The position numbers and the translations under genes are program-made. DNA of 64,000 nt, taken from NCBI GenBank assembly GCA_020444325.1, contig JAHLLD010000002.1, positions 62,001 through 126,000 of the forward strand. Reading direction: 5' to 3'. Under the pieces are notes generated by a model. That model saw only the letters and a list, made by a program, of their open reading frames with translations. It searched no databases and had not been told where the DNA came from. The stretch is from a bacterium. Its GTDB lineage: Bacteria; Bacteroidota; Ignavibacteria; SZUA-365. This document shows, one piece after another, positions 1 to 8,900 of the stretch (within the stretch, counting starts at the first letter, position 1; each line of letters opens with the position of its first letter).

Positions 1-3
1 AGA

Positions 4-468
4 TTACTTGGTTGTAACCGTGACAGGCATGCTCTTGACATCGGTGCGGTATCCATCTGTTGTCTGGAATGCGAGTCCCACAATCACCTGCGGGTGCTGC
101 TTGGTATCGAAAGCTTTGAGTCCGAGAGGCATGACAACCGGAATCTCGCGCGTCTCCTTCGGGAGCAAGCGGACGGTGGATATCGAGCCGTAGGAATCGG
201 GGATGATGGGACGGAAACGCAGCAGCGCTTCGTTCGTTGCCGCACTGATCAGTTCTCCCTCGAGAAAGCCGACATTCATCTGCTTCTCCGTACGATTGAT
301 AAGACGCACGGTGATTTTGGCGGTCACCTGCTTCTCACTACCGACTTTTTCGGTGGTCACGGTGATGTCGCCGTACTGAATGGCGAGTGAATCGGTGATT
401 GCGTCCGAGGAACAGCCGGCGAACACGATGGCCAGCATGGCAAAAACGGAAACAAGACGGTTCTTCAT
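4..468 (-). CDS. Predicted lipoprotein, unknown function
   Basis: A complete 154-residue protein. It begins with a short charged segment, a hydrophobic stretch and the lipobox VFAGC near residue 19, so it should be exported by Sec and lipidated on that cysteine. The rest is a small beta-rich domain with no motif I recognise; the alternating pattern suggests an immunoglobulin-like or FxLYD-type fold, which is only a guess. It is the last gene of a probable minus-strand run behind two TonB genes, 34 nt from the nearer one, so it may be part of the same envelope unit. The ATG at 466-468 is the only sensible start because it directly precedes the signal sequence. Confidence 0.75.
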   Translation of the reverse strand: MKNRLVSVFAMLAIVFAGCSSDAITDSLAIQYGDITVTTEKVGSEKQVTAKITVRLINRTEKQMNVGFLEGELISAATNEALLRFRPIIPDSYGSISTVRLLPKETREIPVVMPLGLKAFDTKQHPQVIVGLAFQTTDGYRTDVKSMPVTVTTK

Positions 469-502
469 AGATACTCACGCATTATGGTATTGATGGAGTT
501 GC

Positions 503-1153
503 TTATTGCAGTCGAAAATTGATGGGAACGGTTATCCATACGCGTACGGGCTTGTCGCGCTGCAGTCCGGGAGTGAACTTCACACGTCGCACGGCCTCAA
601 TGGCTGCTTCATCGCAGCCTCCGCCCAGGCTCTGAAGGACTTCCGCTTTCTCGACATTTCCCGTTTTGTCGAGAAGCACGCGCAAAACAACTTTTCCCTG
701 TACTCCGGCACGGCGGGCGAGCGGCGGGTACTCGAGTTCATTCATCAGTGCCTCGATGCCACCGACAATCGTCGGAGGATCTTCCACGGCGACGAAGATC
801 TCGTCAGTTTCCGCTGCGTCATCGTCATCCGCTATCAGCTCCGGAGGTGGCCCAACGGGGGTTTGCGTATCCAGCTCCGAGTCGAAGTCCGGCAACATAT
901 CCGTCGCATTCGGCGAAGCGAACGGAAGCGGGGGACGAGGAGGTGGCGGAGGAAGTGTCTGCTGCTGTGTGACGGGGATATCCGTTATCGAAATCGTGTT
1001 TTCGGCTCTCGTAATCAGGCGGTGCTCCATCTCATCCAGCGGGAAGAATGCAAATGCGGAGATGACGAGCATCAACGCAACAACCAGCGATACTTCGAAA
1101 TACCGCCGTGTTTTCCCTTTGATATTCGCCCGGGATTTTTTGTGAACTGCCAT
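503..1153 (-). CDS. TonB-family energy transducer, paralogue 1
   Basis: A 216-residue TonB protein that would couple the proton motive force of the inner membrane to outer-membrane receptors. It has a basic cytoplasmic start (MAVHKKSRANIKGK), one membrane segment at about residues 18-38, an acidic and proline-rich periplasmic linker (PPPPPRPP near residue 70) and a C-terminal TonB domain of about 80 residues. That domain contains YPPLARRAGVQGKVVLRVLL, GGGCDEAAIEAV and the ending VPINFRLQ. I chose the ATG at 1151-1153 because a GGAAGGAGG ribosome site lies just upstream; a longer reading from 1192 would cross that site. A paralogue lies 160 nt upstream. No exbB or exbD is present in the window. 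The linker is short compared with enterobacterial TonB. Confidence 0.9.
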   Translation of the reverse strand: MAVHKKSRANIKGKTRRYFEVSLVVALMLVISAFAFFPLDEMEHRLITRAENTISITDIPVTQQQTLPPPPPRPPLPFASPNATDMLPDFDSELDTQTPVGPPPELIADDDDAAETDEIFVAVEDPPTIVGGIEALMNELEYPPLARRAGVQGKVVLRVLLDKTGNVEKAEVLQSLGGGCDEAAIEAVRRVKFTPGLQRDKPVRVWITVPINFRLQ

Positions 1154-1313
1154 GCTCTCATCCTCCTTCCTGATTCGGGGAAATCGTTGCATCCCGAATA
1201 CCGTGTCCCGGAAGGGAGGAGTGTGCGAACAACGGCCGGACCGTCATCGGCCGGCCGAAATTCGCGATACTATCTATGCTCTTCCCGGTGAGTGCCGGGA
1301 GGGAACGGGATGT

Positions 1314-1964
1314 CTAGTTGAGACGGAAGCGTACGGGCACGGAGACCTTGACGTTCACCGGCTTGCCACGCTGGAGGCCGGGATTGAAGGTGACTTTCTT
1401 GACTGCTTCCATAGCAGCTTCGTCACAACCACCGCCGATGCCGCGCATGACCTCGGTACCGGTGACCTTGCCATCCTTGTTCACGTAGGCAAGAACGACG
1501 ACGGTACCTTCCACGCCTGCACGAATCGCGAGATCGGGGTATACGAGATGCTTGCGTACGGCATCGAGTCCGCCAATAATCGTCGGGGGATCTTCCACGA
1601 CCTCAAAGTACACTTCCTCTTCCTCTACCTGCTTCTGTGCGGGAGGGGCTGCGGGAGCTTCCATCGTCGCTTCGAGATCGATTTCCGAACTGATGTCGAT
1701 ATCATCAATGGCATCAGCGCTGGGAGCCTCGATGGGGATGGGAGGACGCGGTGGGGGAGGCGGGCGGTTTTCCTGCCTCGTGTTCTCGATGTCTTCAACT
1801 TTCACGATCTCGTCGCTGGCCTGGATCGCCACGTTCTCACGCTGGATATCCGGGAAAAAAGCGAATGCGGCGGTCACCAGGAGGAGCGCGATGATAAGCG
1901 AGATCTCCATGTACCTCCGCGCTTTTCCTTTGACGTCCGCCTTTGGGGTTTTTTCGACTGCCAT
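1314..1964 (-). CDS. TonB-family energy transducer, paralogue 2
   Basis: A 216-residue protein of exactly the same length and layout as its downstream neighbour: basic N-terminus (MAVEKTPKADVKGKARRYME), one membrane helix at about residues 18-37, an acidic segment, the proline run PPPPPRPP and a TonB C-terminal domain with GGGCDEAAMEAVKKV and the ending VPVRFRLN. The two genes clearly arose by tandem duplication and have since diverged, mostly in the linker. Such paralogues often serve different outer-membrane partners, but neither partner is encoded here. The ATG at 1962-1964 has an AGCAGGA site upstream. It is the first gene of the minus-strand run TonB, TonB, lipoprotein. Confidence 0.9.
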   Translation of the reverse strand: MAVEKTPKADVKGKARRYMEISLIIALLLVTAAFAFFPDIQRENVAIQASDEIVKVEDIENTRQENRPPPPPRPPIPIEAPSADAIDDIDISSEIDLEATMEAPAAPPAQKQVEEEEVYFEVVEDPPTIIGGLDAVRKHLVYPDLAIRAGVEGTVVVLAYVNKDGKVTGTEVMRGIGGGCDEAAMEAVKKVTFNPGLQRGKPVNVKVSVPVRFRLN

Positions 1965-2130
1965 CGTGTAATCCTGCTCTTATCGTAAATGAATTGTTCG
2001 CAGTTTCAGGTAAAGCAATATACCTCCGCTCTGTAGTATTGTCAACTCACTTTCTACGCCGCAACGTGTACGTTCTGTTCCCGTTTCCCCTTGAATTTCC
2101 GGCACGAAACAAAATTTCCGGTGCGCATAT

Positions 2131-2162
2131 ATTGTGTTTTCCTGGCAATCGTCGTATATTTA
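2131..2162 (+). promoter_or_regulatory. Candidate Bacteroidota-type promoter of tRNA-Leu
   Basis: TTG at 2132-2134 and TATATTTA at 2155-2162 are separated by 20 bp, close to the TTTG/TAnnTTTG consensus of Bacteroidota sigma-ABfr promoters. The predicted start would lie only a few bases before the mature tRNA. This rests on pattern match alone. Confidence 0.4.
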
Positions 2163-2169
2163 GATTCTT

Positions 2170-2253
2170 GCCTGGATGGCGGAATAGGCAGACGCGCTAC
2201 ATTCAGGATGTAGTGTCCGAAAGGGCGTGCAGGTTCGACTCCTGTTCCAGGCA
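2170..2253 (+). tRNA. tRNA-Leu (anticodon CAG)
   Basis: An 84-nt class II tRNA. The acceptor stem GCCTGGA (2170-2176) pairs perfectly with TCCAGGC (2246-2252), followed by discriminator A. The anticodon loop TTCAGGA in the CTACA/TGTAG stem gives anticodon CAG, which reads the leucine codon CUG. A long variable arm (TGTCCGAAAGGGCG) fits tRNA-Leu, and the T loop TTCGACT is standard. CCA is not encoded. Confidence 0.95.
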
Positions 2254-2257
2254 CTTG

Positions 2258-2296
2258 AGAAAAATCCCGTCCCGCATTCGCGGGTCGGGATTTTTC
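2258..2296 (+). terminator. Intrinsic terminator after tRNA-Leu
   Basis: A strong hairpin (AAATCCCG..TCCCGC, loop ATTC, GCGGG..CGGGATTT) ends in a run of five T and starts five bases after the tRNA. It should end the tRNA transcript. Confidence 0.85.
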
Positions 2297-2318
2297 GCTT
2301 TAGTCTCCGCCTGCTTGC

Positions 2319-2505
2319 CCCGCCGTAGTTCGGCGGGTCACTGATCATCATTGGATTAAAACGGGGGACAAGAAGCGGAACGAAGGCGGGCGCGGAGTCG
2401 CGTGAGCGCCGCTTCGCGCCGCGCGGGAGTTCTGCTTACGCAGAACGTTTCATCGCCATCACGCTCAAGCGTGGTGGCGATGCCAATGAACGCTCTGCGT
2501 TCATT
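2319..2505. repeat. Cluster of palindromes in the gap after tRNA-Leu
   Basis: The 318-nt gap between the terminator and the next gene holds at least four hairpins and no gene. CCCGCCG/CGGCGGG lies at 2319-2337. GTTCTGC/GCAGAAC with a 4-nt loop lies at 2429-2446. A 15-bp stem with one G-T type mismatch and a 2-nt loop lies at 2451-2482 (CATCGCCATCACGCT and its partner). AATGAACGC-TCT-GCGTTCATT lies at 2485-2505. The last three sit almost edge to edge. They share the style of the hairpin arrays near 5.8 kb and 9.2 kb but have different arm sequences. Function unknown. Confidence 0.7.
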
Positions 2506-2614
2506 GCATCCTGCCGGGAGCGGAAACGGGGAAACACTGGCAAATTCGGTAACTTTCACCTTTATCACGGGTTACTGTTAATGTGACTCGCCATGAAAAA
2601 CTGGGTGCCGGACG

Positions 2615-5600
2615 TTGAGGAAGCTCTCTCTTTATATTGTAGTGCTGATGCTGTTCGTGGGGAGCGCGCAGGCGCAGTTGAATCTGAATTTCAAGCGCAT
2701 TACGGTGAATTGGCCGACGATTGAGATGTACTTTAGCGTGGGGTGTCAGGGAGAACCGGCCTACAACATGTCGAAACAGGATTTCCGCATCCGGGAAAAT
2801 GGTGAGGAGGTCAAGGACTTCACGCTCTGGTGTCCCGATCCAGCCATCCGCTGCGCTTCGTCCATCGTCATGGTGGCGGACGTCAGCGGGAGTATGCGAG
2901 GGGAGCCCATGATGCGCATGAAAGAGGCAATGCACTGGCTGATCGACGCGCATGATGGGTTGCTTGATGAAGCAGCACTGGTCTCAGCCGGAGAAACGAC
3001 GGAGATCGTGCAGGGTATGACTGCGCTGAAACCGTTTCTCTACGATGCTATCGATGGATTGTTCGCGAGTGGATCATCGGCGGTGTTCAATGGGTGCTGG
3101 GCAGGGATGATGGAGCTTATCAATAACGGGGTGAATTCGTGCAGGGCGGTCATTCTGTTTTCTGACGGATTGGACAATGCATCTAATCACACCATGAACG
3201 AATTGATCGCCACTGCGAACAGGAATCGGATTCGCATCTTTACTATTGGTACCGGACGCACAATCAAGAACCTGGATCTCGAGGTCCTCGCACTGCTCAC
3301 CGGGGGACGCTATTACGAGAATCCGAGGGAAGCGCAGATGATAGCCATCCTGAAGGAAATCAGCGTTATCATCTTCCAGGGTTTCCAGGAATGTGTCATC
3401 ACGTACGAGAGGGACTGCGCTGATGGCACAATGCGTTCGGTCGATTTTCAATTGCGGGATTTCTGCGGAGGCAACGACGAAAAAAGCAAGAAATACCGTG
3501 CTCCGTTGGACAGTATCTCCTACTGGCGCCAGCATTTGCGCATACCTGAAATCGTTTCCGAACCTGTACCAACGGTCACACTCCCGCTTGAACTCACCGC
3601 AGTTCCGAAAGACTCCATCCTTTATCCGTTCACCCTTCAACTGACTGCTTCCGAACCCCGGCGGCCACTGTATGATGTGACGATACCCCAGGGCAGTCCG
3701 ATCGAGAACGCTCAGATACGACTGTCCAAAACGGGTGACGGACTGCTTTTCTCCCTCGAAGAAGAAGTTGCGGTGCGGGATACGGGAAGACTCCTCGATA
3801 TGCATTTCAGCACTGCGGGCATAGCCGATAGCAGCCACTTCCCGCTGCGTACGGAAGTGCATGATCACGCACGCTGCGTCGGCACAATAGTGGAAGAGGG
3901 CGGATATATGATCGTGCCCAGGCTTCTCCCCCGTATTGATGGCCCGGATACCGTGTACGGTTGTCACTCCTCCGCGGTCACGCTCTCGGCAAATACGGGT
4001 TTTTCCGAGTACCTGTGGTCGAACGGAGACAGGGGAAGGACGATCGAGGTGCATCAGAGCGGGGAGTACTGGGTGCAGGTCAAGGATGTCTTCGGCGATC
4101 CACTCCGGTCGTCAAGCGTAACCGTGGTCATTCGGCCGGAACGCAATGTGTGGATCGAACATGATGGACCCCTTGAGGTCTGCAATCCCGAAACCGTTAC
4201 GCTCCGCGTGGGTGGGGATACCGAAGGGGCGCAGATTTACTGGAACGGCAATTCCTGGGCGCGTGCTCAATTCAATGTCGGTGCTACAGGAATGTACTGG
4301 GCCGAGGTCGTCGATGCCGAGGGATGCAGGCACTTGACGGATACCGTTATGGCGACGGTCAACACCCCGCCGCTGCATCTGAATGTGCAGAACGATACAA
4401 TGATATGTGCAGGGGACCTGCTGGAACTGCGTGTGCTCGAAGATTATCCACGCTATGGATGGTCCACCGGCGACAGTACGCAATCGATCCTCGTCCTGGG
4501 GGAATACTATCGTCCCTACGAAGTCACCGCGTGGGACAGTGCCGGCTGCCGGAGCGTGAAGAAAAATATACGAGTGCTGCTTTATCCCGGGGAAACGCTC
4601 GAACTGTTTCCCTCGAATCTGGTCTATGTATGTGACAGCGCGTCGGCCCAAGTCGCGGCCTCGGGGAATTTCGTTTCCTGGGAATGGTCCAGCGGAGAAA
4701 GAACCCCATTCATCAATATCACTTCTCCGGGACAGTACATTCTGACAGCGACGGACACGAATGGTTGCTCGGTTATCGATACCGTGTTTGCGCGTCCCGC
4801 GGAGATGCTCCCGCCGCCGCGGATTGGAACGCCACAGGGCACAGTCATCTGTACGAACGGCTCATTGCCTCTTGACGGCGGTGCGGGCTATATCGCCTGG
4901 CGCTGGTCTACCGGCGACACCACACGCAGTATTCTCGTCAGCGATTCCGGTTCCTACTATGTGGATGTCACTGCCCACGGCGGATGCGTTTATCGCTCGC
5001 AACCGGTGTACATCTTCCGGCGCAGTTCTCCGAACGACGGAATACAGGTTCAGGGTGATACGCTACTCTGTCCGGGAGAAACCATAAAGCTCATCGCGCC
5101 GCCCGGACAGCAGTACTATTTCTGGACGACCGGAGAAACGACGTCCTCAATACTTGTGCGTGACGGTGGGCACTACGCAGTGACCTACGTTACACCCGAG
5201 GGCTGTGAGGATACTGCTCCCACGATATTTCTGTATGAGCCCGAGGCCCGTTTCCCGGTGATTTCTCGCGCGGGAGACCAACTGCGTACTCAATCCGGCG
5301 CAGTCAGCTACCAGTGGTACTGGGAGGATGGTTCACTCGCTGGTGAAACGGATTCTGTGCTTCAGGTCTCCCGAACCGGTCGTTATGCCGTCGTGATCGT
5401 GGACAGCTGCGGACGCAACCTGCGCAGCGAAGACTTCATCGTGAGCGTGTTGGAGGTCCCGACAGCCATCCCGTCTACCCCGCAGCTCGCGGTCTACCCC
5501 GATCCCGCGAGAAATATGCAGAATCTGCATATTTCCGGTTGCCAGGGACCGATGGAAGTCACGCTGCATGATTTACTCGGACGGCAGCGGCTTTCACGGC

Positions 5601-5716
5601 ACGTCCCACACAACGGTACGATCACCCTCGACATCAGCGCTCTCCCTCGCGGCGTGTACATCCTGCGCCTCGCGCACGGGCAGGGGAGCATGACAAGGCG
5701 GGTTGTTTTGGAATAG
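2615..5716 (+). CDS. T9SS-secreted VWA and Ig-like repeat protein, copy 1
   Basis: A 1033-residue secreted protein. A signal peptide ends at SAQAQ near residue 20. A von Willebrand A domain lies at about residues 80-270 with the MIDAS motif DVSGSM and FSDGLDNAS, implying metal-dependent adhesion. About seven Ig-like modules at residues 440-950 each carry a W(S/T)(T/N)G(D/E)..T.SI core, a G.Y.V strand and often a final GC. A T9SS type A sorting domain (VYPDPARN ... LPRGVYILRL ... RRVVLE) fills the last 75 residues, so the protein should cross the outer membrane and be attached to or released from the surface. The start is taken as TTG at 2615 because it aligns exactly with the ATG of the tandem paralogue; an ATG at 2593 is out of frame, so a small frameshift near the start is possible. 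Confidence 0.85.
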   Translation: MRKLSLYIVVLMLFVGSAQAQLNLNFKRITVNWPTIEMYFSVGCQGEPAYNMSKQDFRIRENGEEVKDFTLWCPDPAIRCASSIVMVADVSGSMRGEPMMRMKEAMHWLIDAHDGLLDEAALVSAGETTEIVQGMTALKPFLYDAIDGLFASGSSAVFNGCWAGMMELINNGVNSCRAVILFSDGLDNASNHTMNELIATANRNRIRIFTIGTGRTIKNLDLEVLALLTGGRYYENPREAQMIAILKEISVIIFQGFQECVITYERDCADGTMRSVDFQLRDFCGGNDEKSKKYRAPLDSISYWRQHLRIPEIVSEPVPTVTLPLELTAVPKDSILYPFTLQLTASEPRRPLYDVTIPQGSPIENAQIRLSKTGDGLLFSLEEEVAVRDTGRLLDMHFSTAGIADSSHFPLRTEVHDHARCVGTIVEEGGYMIVPRLLPRIDGPDTVYGCHSSAVTLSANTGFSEYLWSNGDRGRTIEVHQSGEYWVQVKDVFGDPLRSSSVTVVIRPERNVWIEHDGPLEVCNPETVTLRVGGDTEGAQIYWNGNSWARAQFNVGATGMYWAEVVDAEGCRHLTDTVMATVNTPPLHLNVQNDTMICAGDLLELRVLEDYPRYGWSTGDSTQSILVLGEYYRPYEVTAWDSAGCRSVKKNIRVLLYPGETLELFPSNLVYVCDSASAQVAASGNFVSWEWSSGERTPFINITSPGQYILTATDTNGCSVIDTVFARPAEMLPPPRIGTPQGTVICTNGSLPLDGGAGYIAWRWSTGDTTRSILVSDSGSYYVDVTAHGGCVYRSQPVYIFRRSSPNDGIQVQGDTLLCPGETIKLIAPPGQQYYFWTTGETTSSILVRDGGHYAVTYVTPEGCEDTAPTIFLYEPEARFPVISRAGDQLRTQSGAVSYQWYWEDGSLAGETDSVLQVSRTGRYAVVIVDSCGRNLRSEDFIVSVLEVPTAIPSTPQLAVYPDPARNMQNLHISGCQGPMEVTLHDLLGRQRLSRHVPHNGTITLDISALPRGVYILRLAHGQGSMTRRVVLE
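5511..5535. repeat. Intragenic palindrome GAAATATGCAG-AAT-CTGCATATTTC
   Basis: A perfect 11-bp inverted repeat with a 3-nt loop inside the sorting-domain coding region, translated as RNMQNLHIS. The same palindrome occurs in the paralogue at 8845-8869, and shorter versions occur in the glnS leader at 46395-46446. Confidence 0.9.
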
Positions 5717-5729
5717 GTATTGCCTCCTC

Positions 5730-5890
5730 GCGCCTTCGGCGCTCGGAGTCGTGCTTTCCTCCGCGATGCGGAGGAGGTATTTCCCCTCGCTTCGCGAGGT
5801 GAGGCTTTTCCACCGCTACGCGGTGGAGGTGTTGTCACAGTGTCATGGTGAAATGGTTGTCGTGGCTCAAGCCCGGACCAGCGAAGCTGG
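5730..5890. repeat. Hairpin array A between the two VWA genes
   Basis: Five short palindromes: GCGCC-TTC-GGCGC (5730-5742), CCTCCGC-GAT-GCGGAGG (5758-5774), CCTCGC-TTC-GCGAGG (5785-5799), CCACCGC-TAC-GCGGTGG (5810-5826) and CCAGC-GAA-GCTGG (5878-5890). All have a 3-nt loop, and the first four follow closely. Neighbouring units share flanks such as AGGTATTTCC. The arms differ between units but remain complementary. Part of the array reappears after the second gene, partly inverted. The remainder of the gap to 5948 contains only the ribosome site of the next gene. Confidence 0.85.
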
Positions 5891-5948
5891 ACCAAAAACT
5901 TCCCTTCGTCCCTTCGCGGCATCGTGGTTCAATTGTTACAGAGGAAAT

Positions 5949-8900
5949 ATGAAACACCTCACGACAGTTATCATTCTCTGCATTCTGCTCGCTAGCAGCG
6001 CGCAGGCGCAGCCGAATCTGAACTTCAAGCGGATCACCGTGAACTGGCCGACGATAGAAGTGTACTTCGCGGTCAGCTGTGACGGTGTGCCAGCGCATGA
6101 TATGGTCAAACAGAACTTCGCCATCCTTGAGAATGGAAAAGAAATCGAAAATTTCACGTATTGGTGTCCGGATCCTTCCATTCGTTGCGCTGTTTCTGTG
6201 GCGCTGGTCGCAGATGTGAGCGGGAGTATGCGAGGGGAAGCGCTCGATGATGCGAAGCTGTTGATGAAATCGTTTGTTGATTTATTGGATGGACAGATCG
6301 ATGAGGCGACACTCATTTCTGCCGGGAACGATATAAGAGTCGAACAGATTATGACGCCACTAAAACTACTGCTTCTCCCGGCCGTACAGCAGCTGGAGAG
6401 CGGTGGGCAATCGAACACCTTTGATGGGGTTATTCGTGGGATTGAGGAACTGATAAATTCCGGCGTTAATCAGTGCCGAGCGATTCTCGTGTTCACTGAT
6501 GGACTGGACAATGCTTCAGAACATGGCATCGATGAAATTATCAGTCTGGCAAACCGTAACCGGTTGCGTGTGTTTACCATCAGTACCGGGTATACAATCC
6601 AGGATGTGGATCTTGAGAGACTGGCCCTGTTTACCGGTGGCAGGTACTACCGGAGACCGAACGCAGGGCAGATGGCCGCCATCTACCAGGAAATCAGCAG
6701 TATTATTTTTCAGGGATTTTATGAATGCGTCCTGACCTATGAGCGCGGCTGTGCAGATGGCAGCATGCGCACGGTGTCGGTGCAGTTGAAGGATTTCTGC
6801 AATGGTGCGGACGAGAAAAGTCAGACATACAGAGCGCCGCTCGATTCAACAACGTTCAGAGAACAGCATTTCCGTCTTGGAACAGTTGTCTCGGAGCCGA
6901 CCGATATCGTCAGTGTTCCCTTCCTGCTGGATGAATCTCTCGGGAGCCGAACGTTGTTCCCATTTGATATTACAATTACAAACGGTCGCCCTGCTCGAGA
7001 TATTCTCGACGTTACCATCCCGCCAGACAGTCCACTCAATGGTCTGTCGATGAGTCTGGACGAATATACCGACAGCATACGAATACAGCTATTCGACACG
7101 TTGAGTGTACAGTCCAATGATACTCTGTTTGCATTACGGTACGGTACACTGGGTGTATTTGACAGCACTTTCTTCCCACTGAGCGCGAATGTGCAAACCA
7201 ACTATCCCTGCATCCTTACTGATGTACTCGACGGTGGGTATTACATCGTACCCAAACTGTTTCCGATTATCGAGCCGGAGGGCCCCGTGTCGGCCTGTCC
7301 TGGTGATGTGGTCATCCTGCGTGCGAATGAAGGTTTCTCTGAATACCGCTGGTCCAACGGGGCAAAGACGGAAAGCGTATCCATTGATGAGGGTGGAGTT
7401 TATTTCGTTGATGTCGTGAGCTTTCTCGGTGATACTCTGCGATCGAAAAGTGTCCTTGTGGATATGCCGCGCAAGCGCGTTGTTCGTATCGATACCGGCA
7501 GTGGATTGCAGATATGCAATGGTGAACAGCTTGAGCTGACAGTTGCAGGTGATACCGCTGGCTGCAGATATTTCTGGAACGGATCTTCAACGCCCTCGGA
7601 AACAATGGTCGCAAGTACGGAGGGAGAGTATTGGGCGGTGGCAGTGGATTTTTCGGGCTGCACACATCCTACGGATACAGTTCGGGTGAGCGTTGCCGCT
7701 CCCTCGGTCACGCTTAACGTCGGTGATGTAGCCTGGCTCTGTGAAGAGGATACACTTCGCCTTACCGTGACAGAGCAATATCCGCGTTACGCGTGGTCAA
7801 CGGGAGATAGTACGCGGAGCATAACGATAACACCGGATGACTGGCAGTTGGTAACGGTGACGGCCTGGGACAGCGCAGGCTGCATGAGCTTTCCGCGGAC
7901 GGTTGAATGCAGGTTGTTCGGATCCCAGTTGCCTGCAATTTTCACGCCGGATGGACGCGCACTCTGCAATGGGATTGGAATCCGACTCGAAGCAGCGGTC
8001 GGTATCACTGATGTTGCGTGGTCAACCGGTGAACGCACGAGGTCGATTGTGGTGTCAGCTGCTGGGGACTATTCTCTCGCGGCGATCGATTCCAATGGTT
8101 GTGAGGTTCGCGACAGCGTGCGAATCTTTGATGCGTCGACACTTCCGTTGCCGGAGATTTATGCACCCACGGGACTTACACTTTGTGACAGCTGGCCTAT
8201 CCGTCTCTACACTGAGGATAGCTATTACGGCTGGAAATGGTCTACCGGTGACACGACACGTGCTGTGGCTATTTCCGATACCGGGTGGTATTACGTTGAT
8301 GTGATGCTTGCAAGCGGATGCATGCTCCGGTCGAATCCTGTCCATGTCGATAGAGAGTTCAATCCTCCGCCGATAATTGAAATTGACGGTGGGACAGCCA
8401 TGTGCCCGGGTGACACCATTCGTCTCACCGCTCCTGCCGGCCAGGTTCTGTATTTCTGGAACACAAAGGATACCACCAGAAATATTCTCGTGACACAGCC
8501 AGGGATCTACGCGGTGACTTATCTGAGTCCGGGAGGTTGTGAAAATTCAACGGACGCGGTGCGTATTCGTTACCACGGAGAAGAACGTCCTCGGCTTGCT
8601 CGCAGCGGCGACTCCCTGTTCACAACATCTGATGCTATGTCAATTCAGTGGGTATGGGATGGAGTGCGAATTCCAGGGGAAACTGACTCGGTGCACCATG
8701 TTACACGCACAGGCAGGTACTGGGTGGAAGTCGTCGACAGTTGTGGACGCACGCAGCGCAGCGACACGCTGCTGGTCAGCACGCTCGACATGCGTTCACC
8801 AATTGCGAACACCCCGCAGCTTAGTGTCTACCCCGATCCCGCGCGAAATATGCAGAATCTGCATATTTCCGGCTGCCAGGGATCGATGACGGTCACGCTG

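Noticed and set aside
5703-5948. N-terminal extension of the second VWA protein
   Set aside because: The frame is open but passes through the palindrome array; the signal peptide and ribosome site place the start at 5949.
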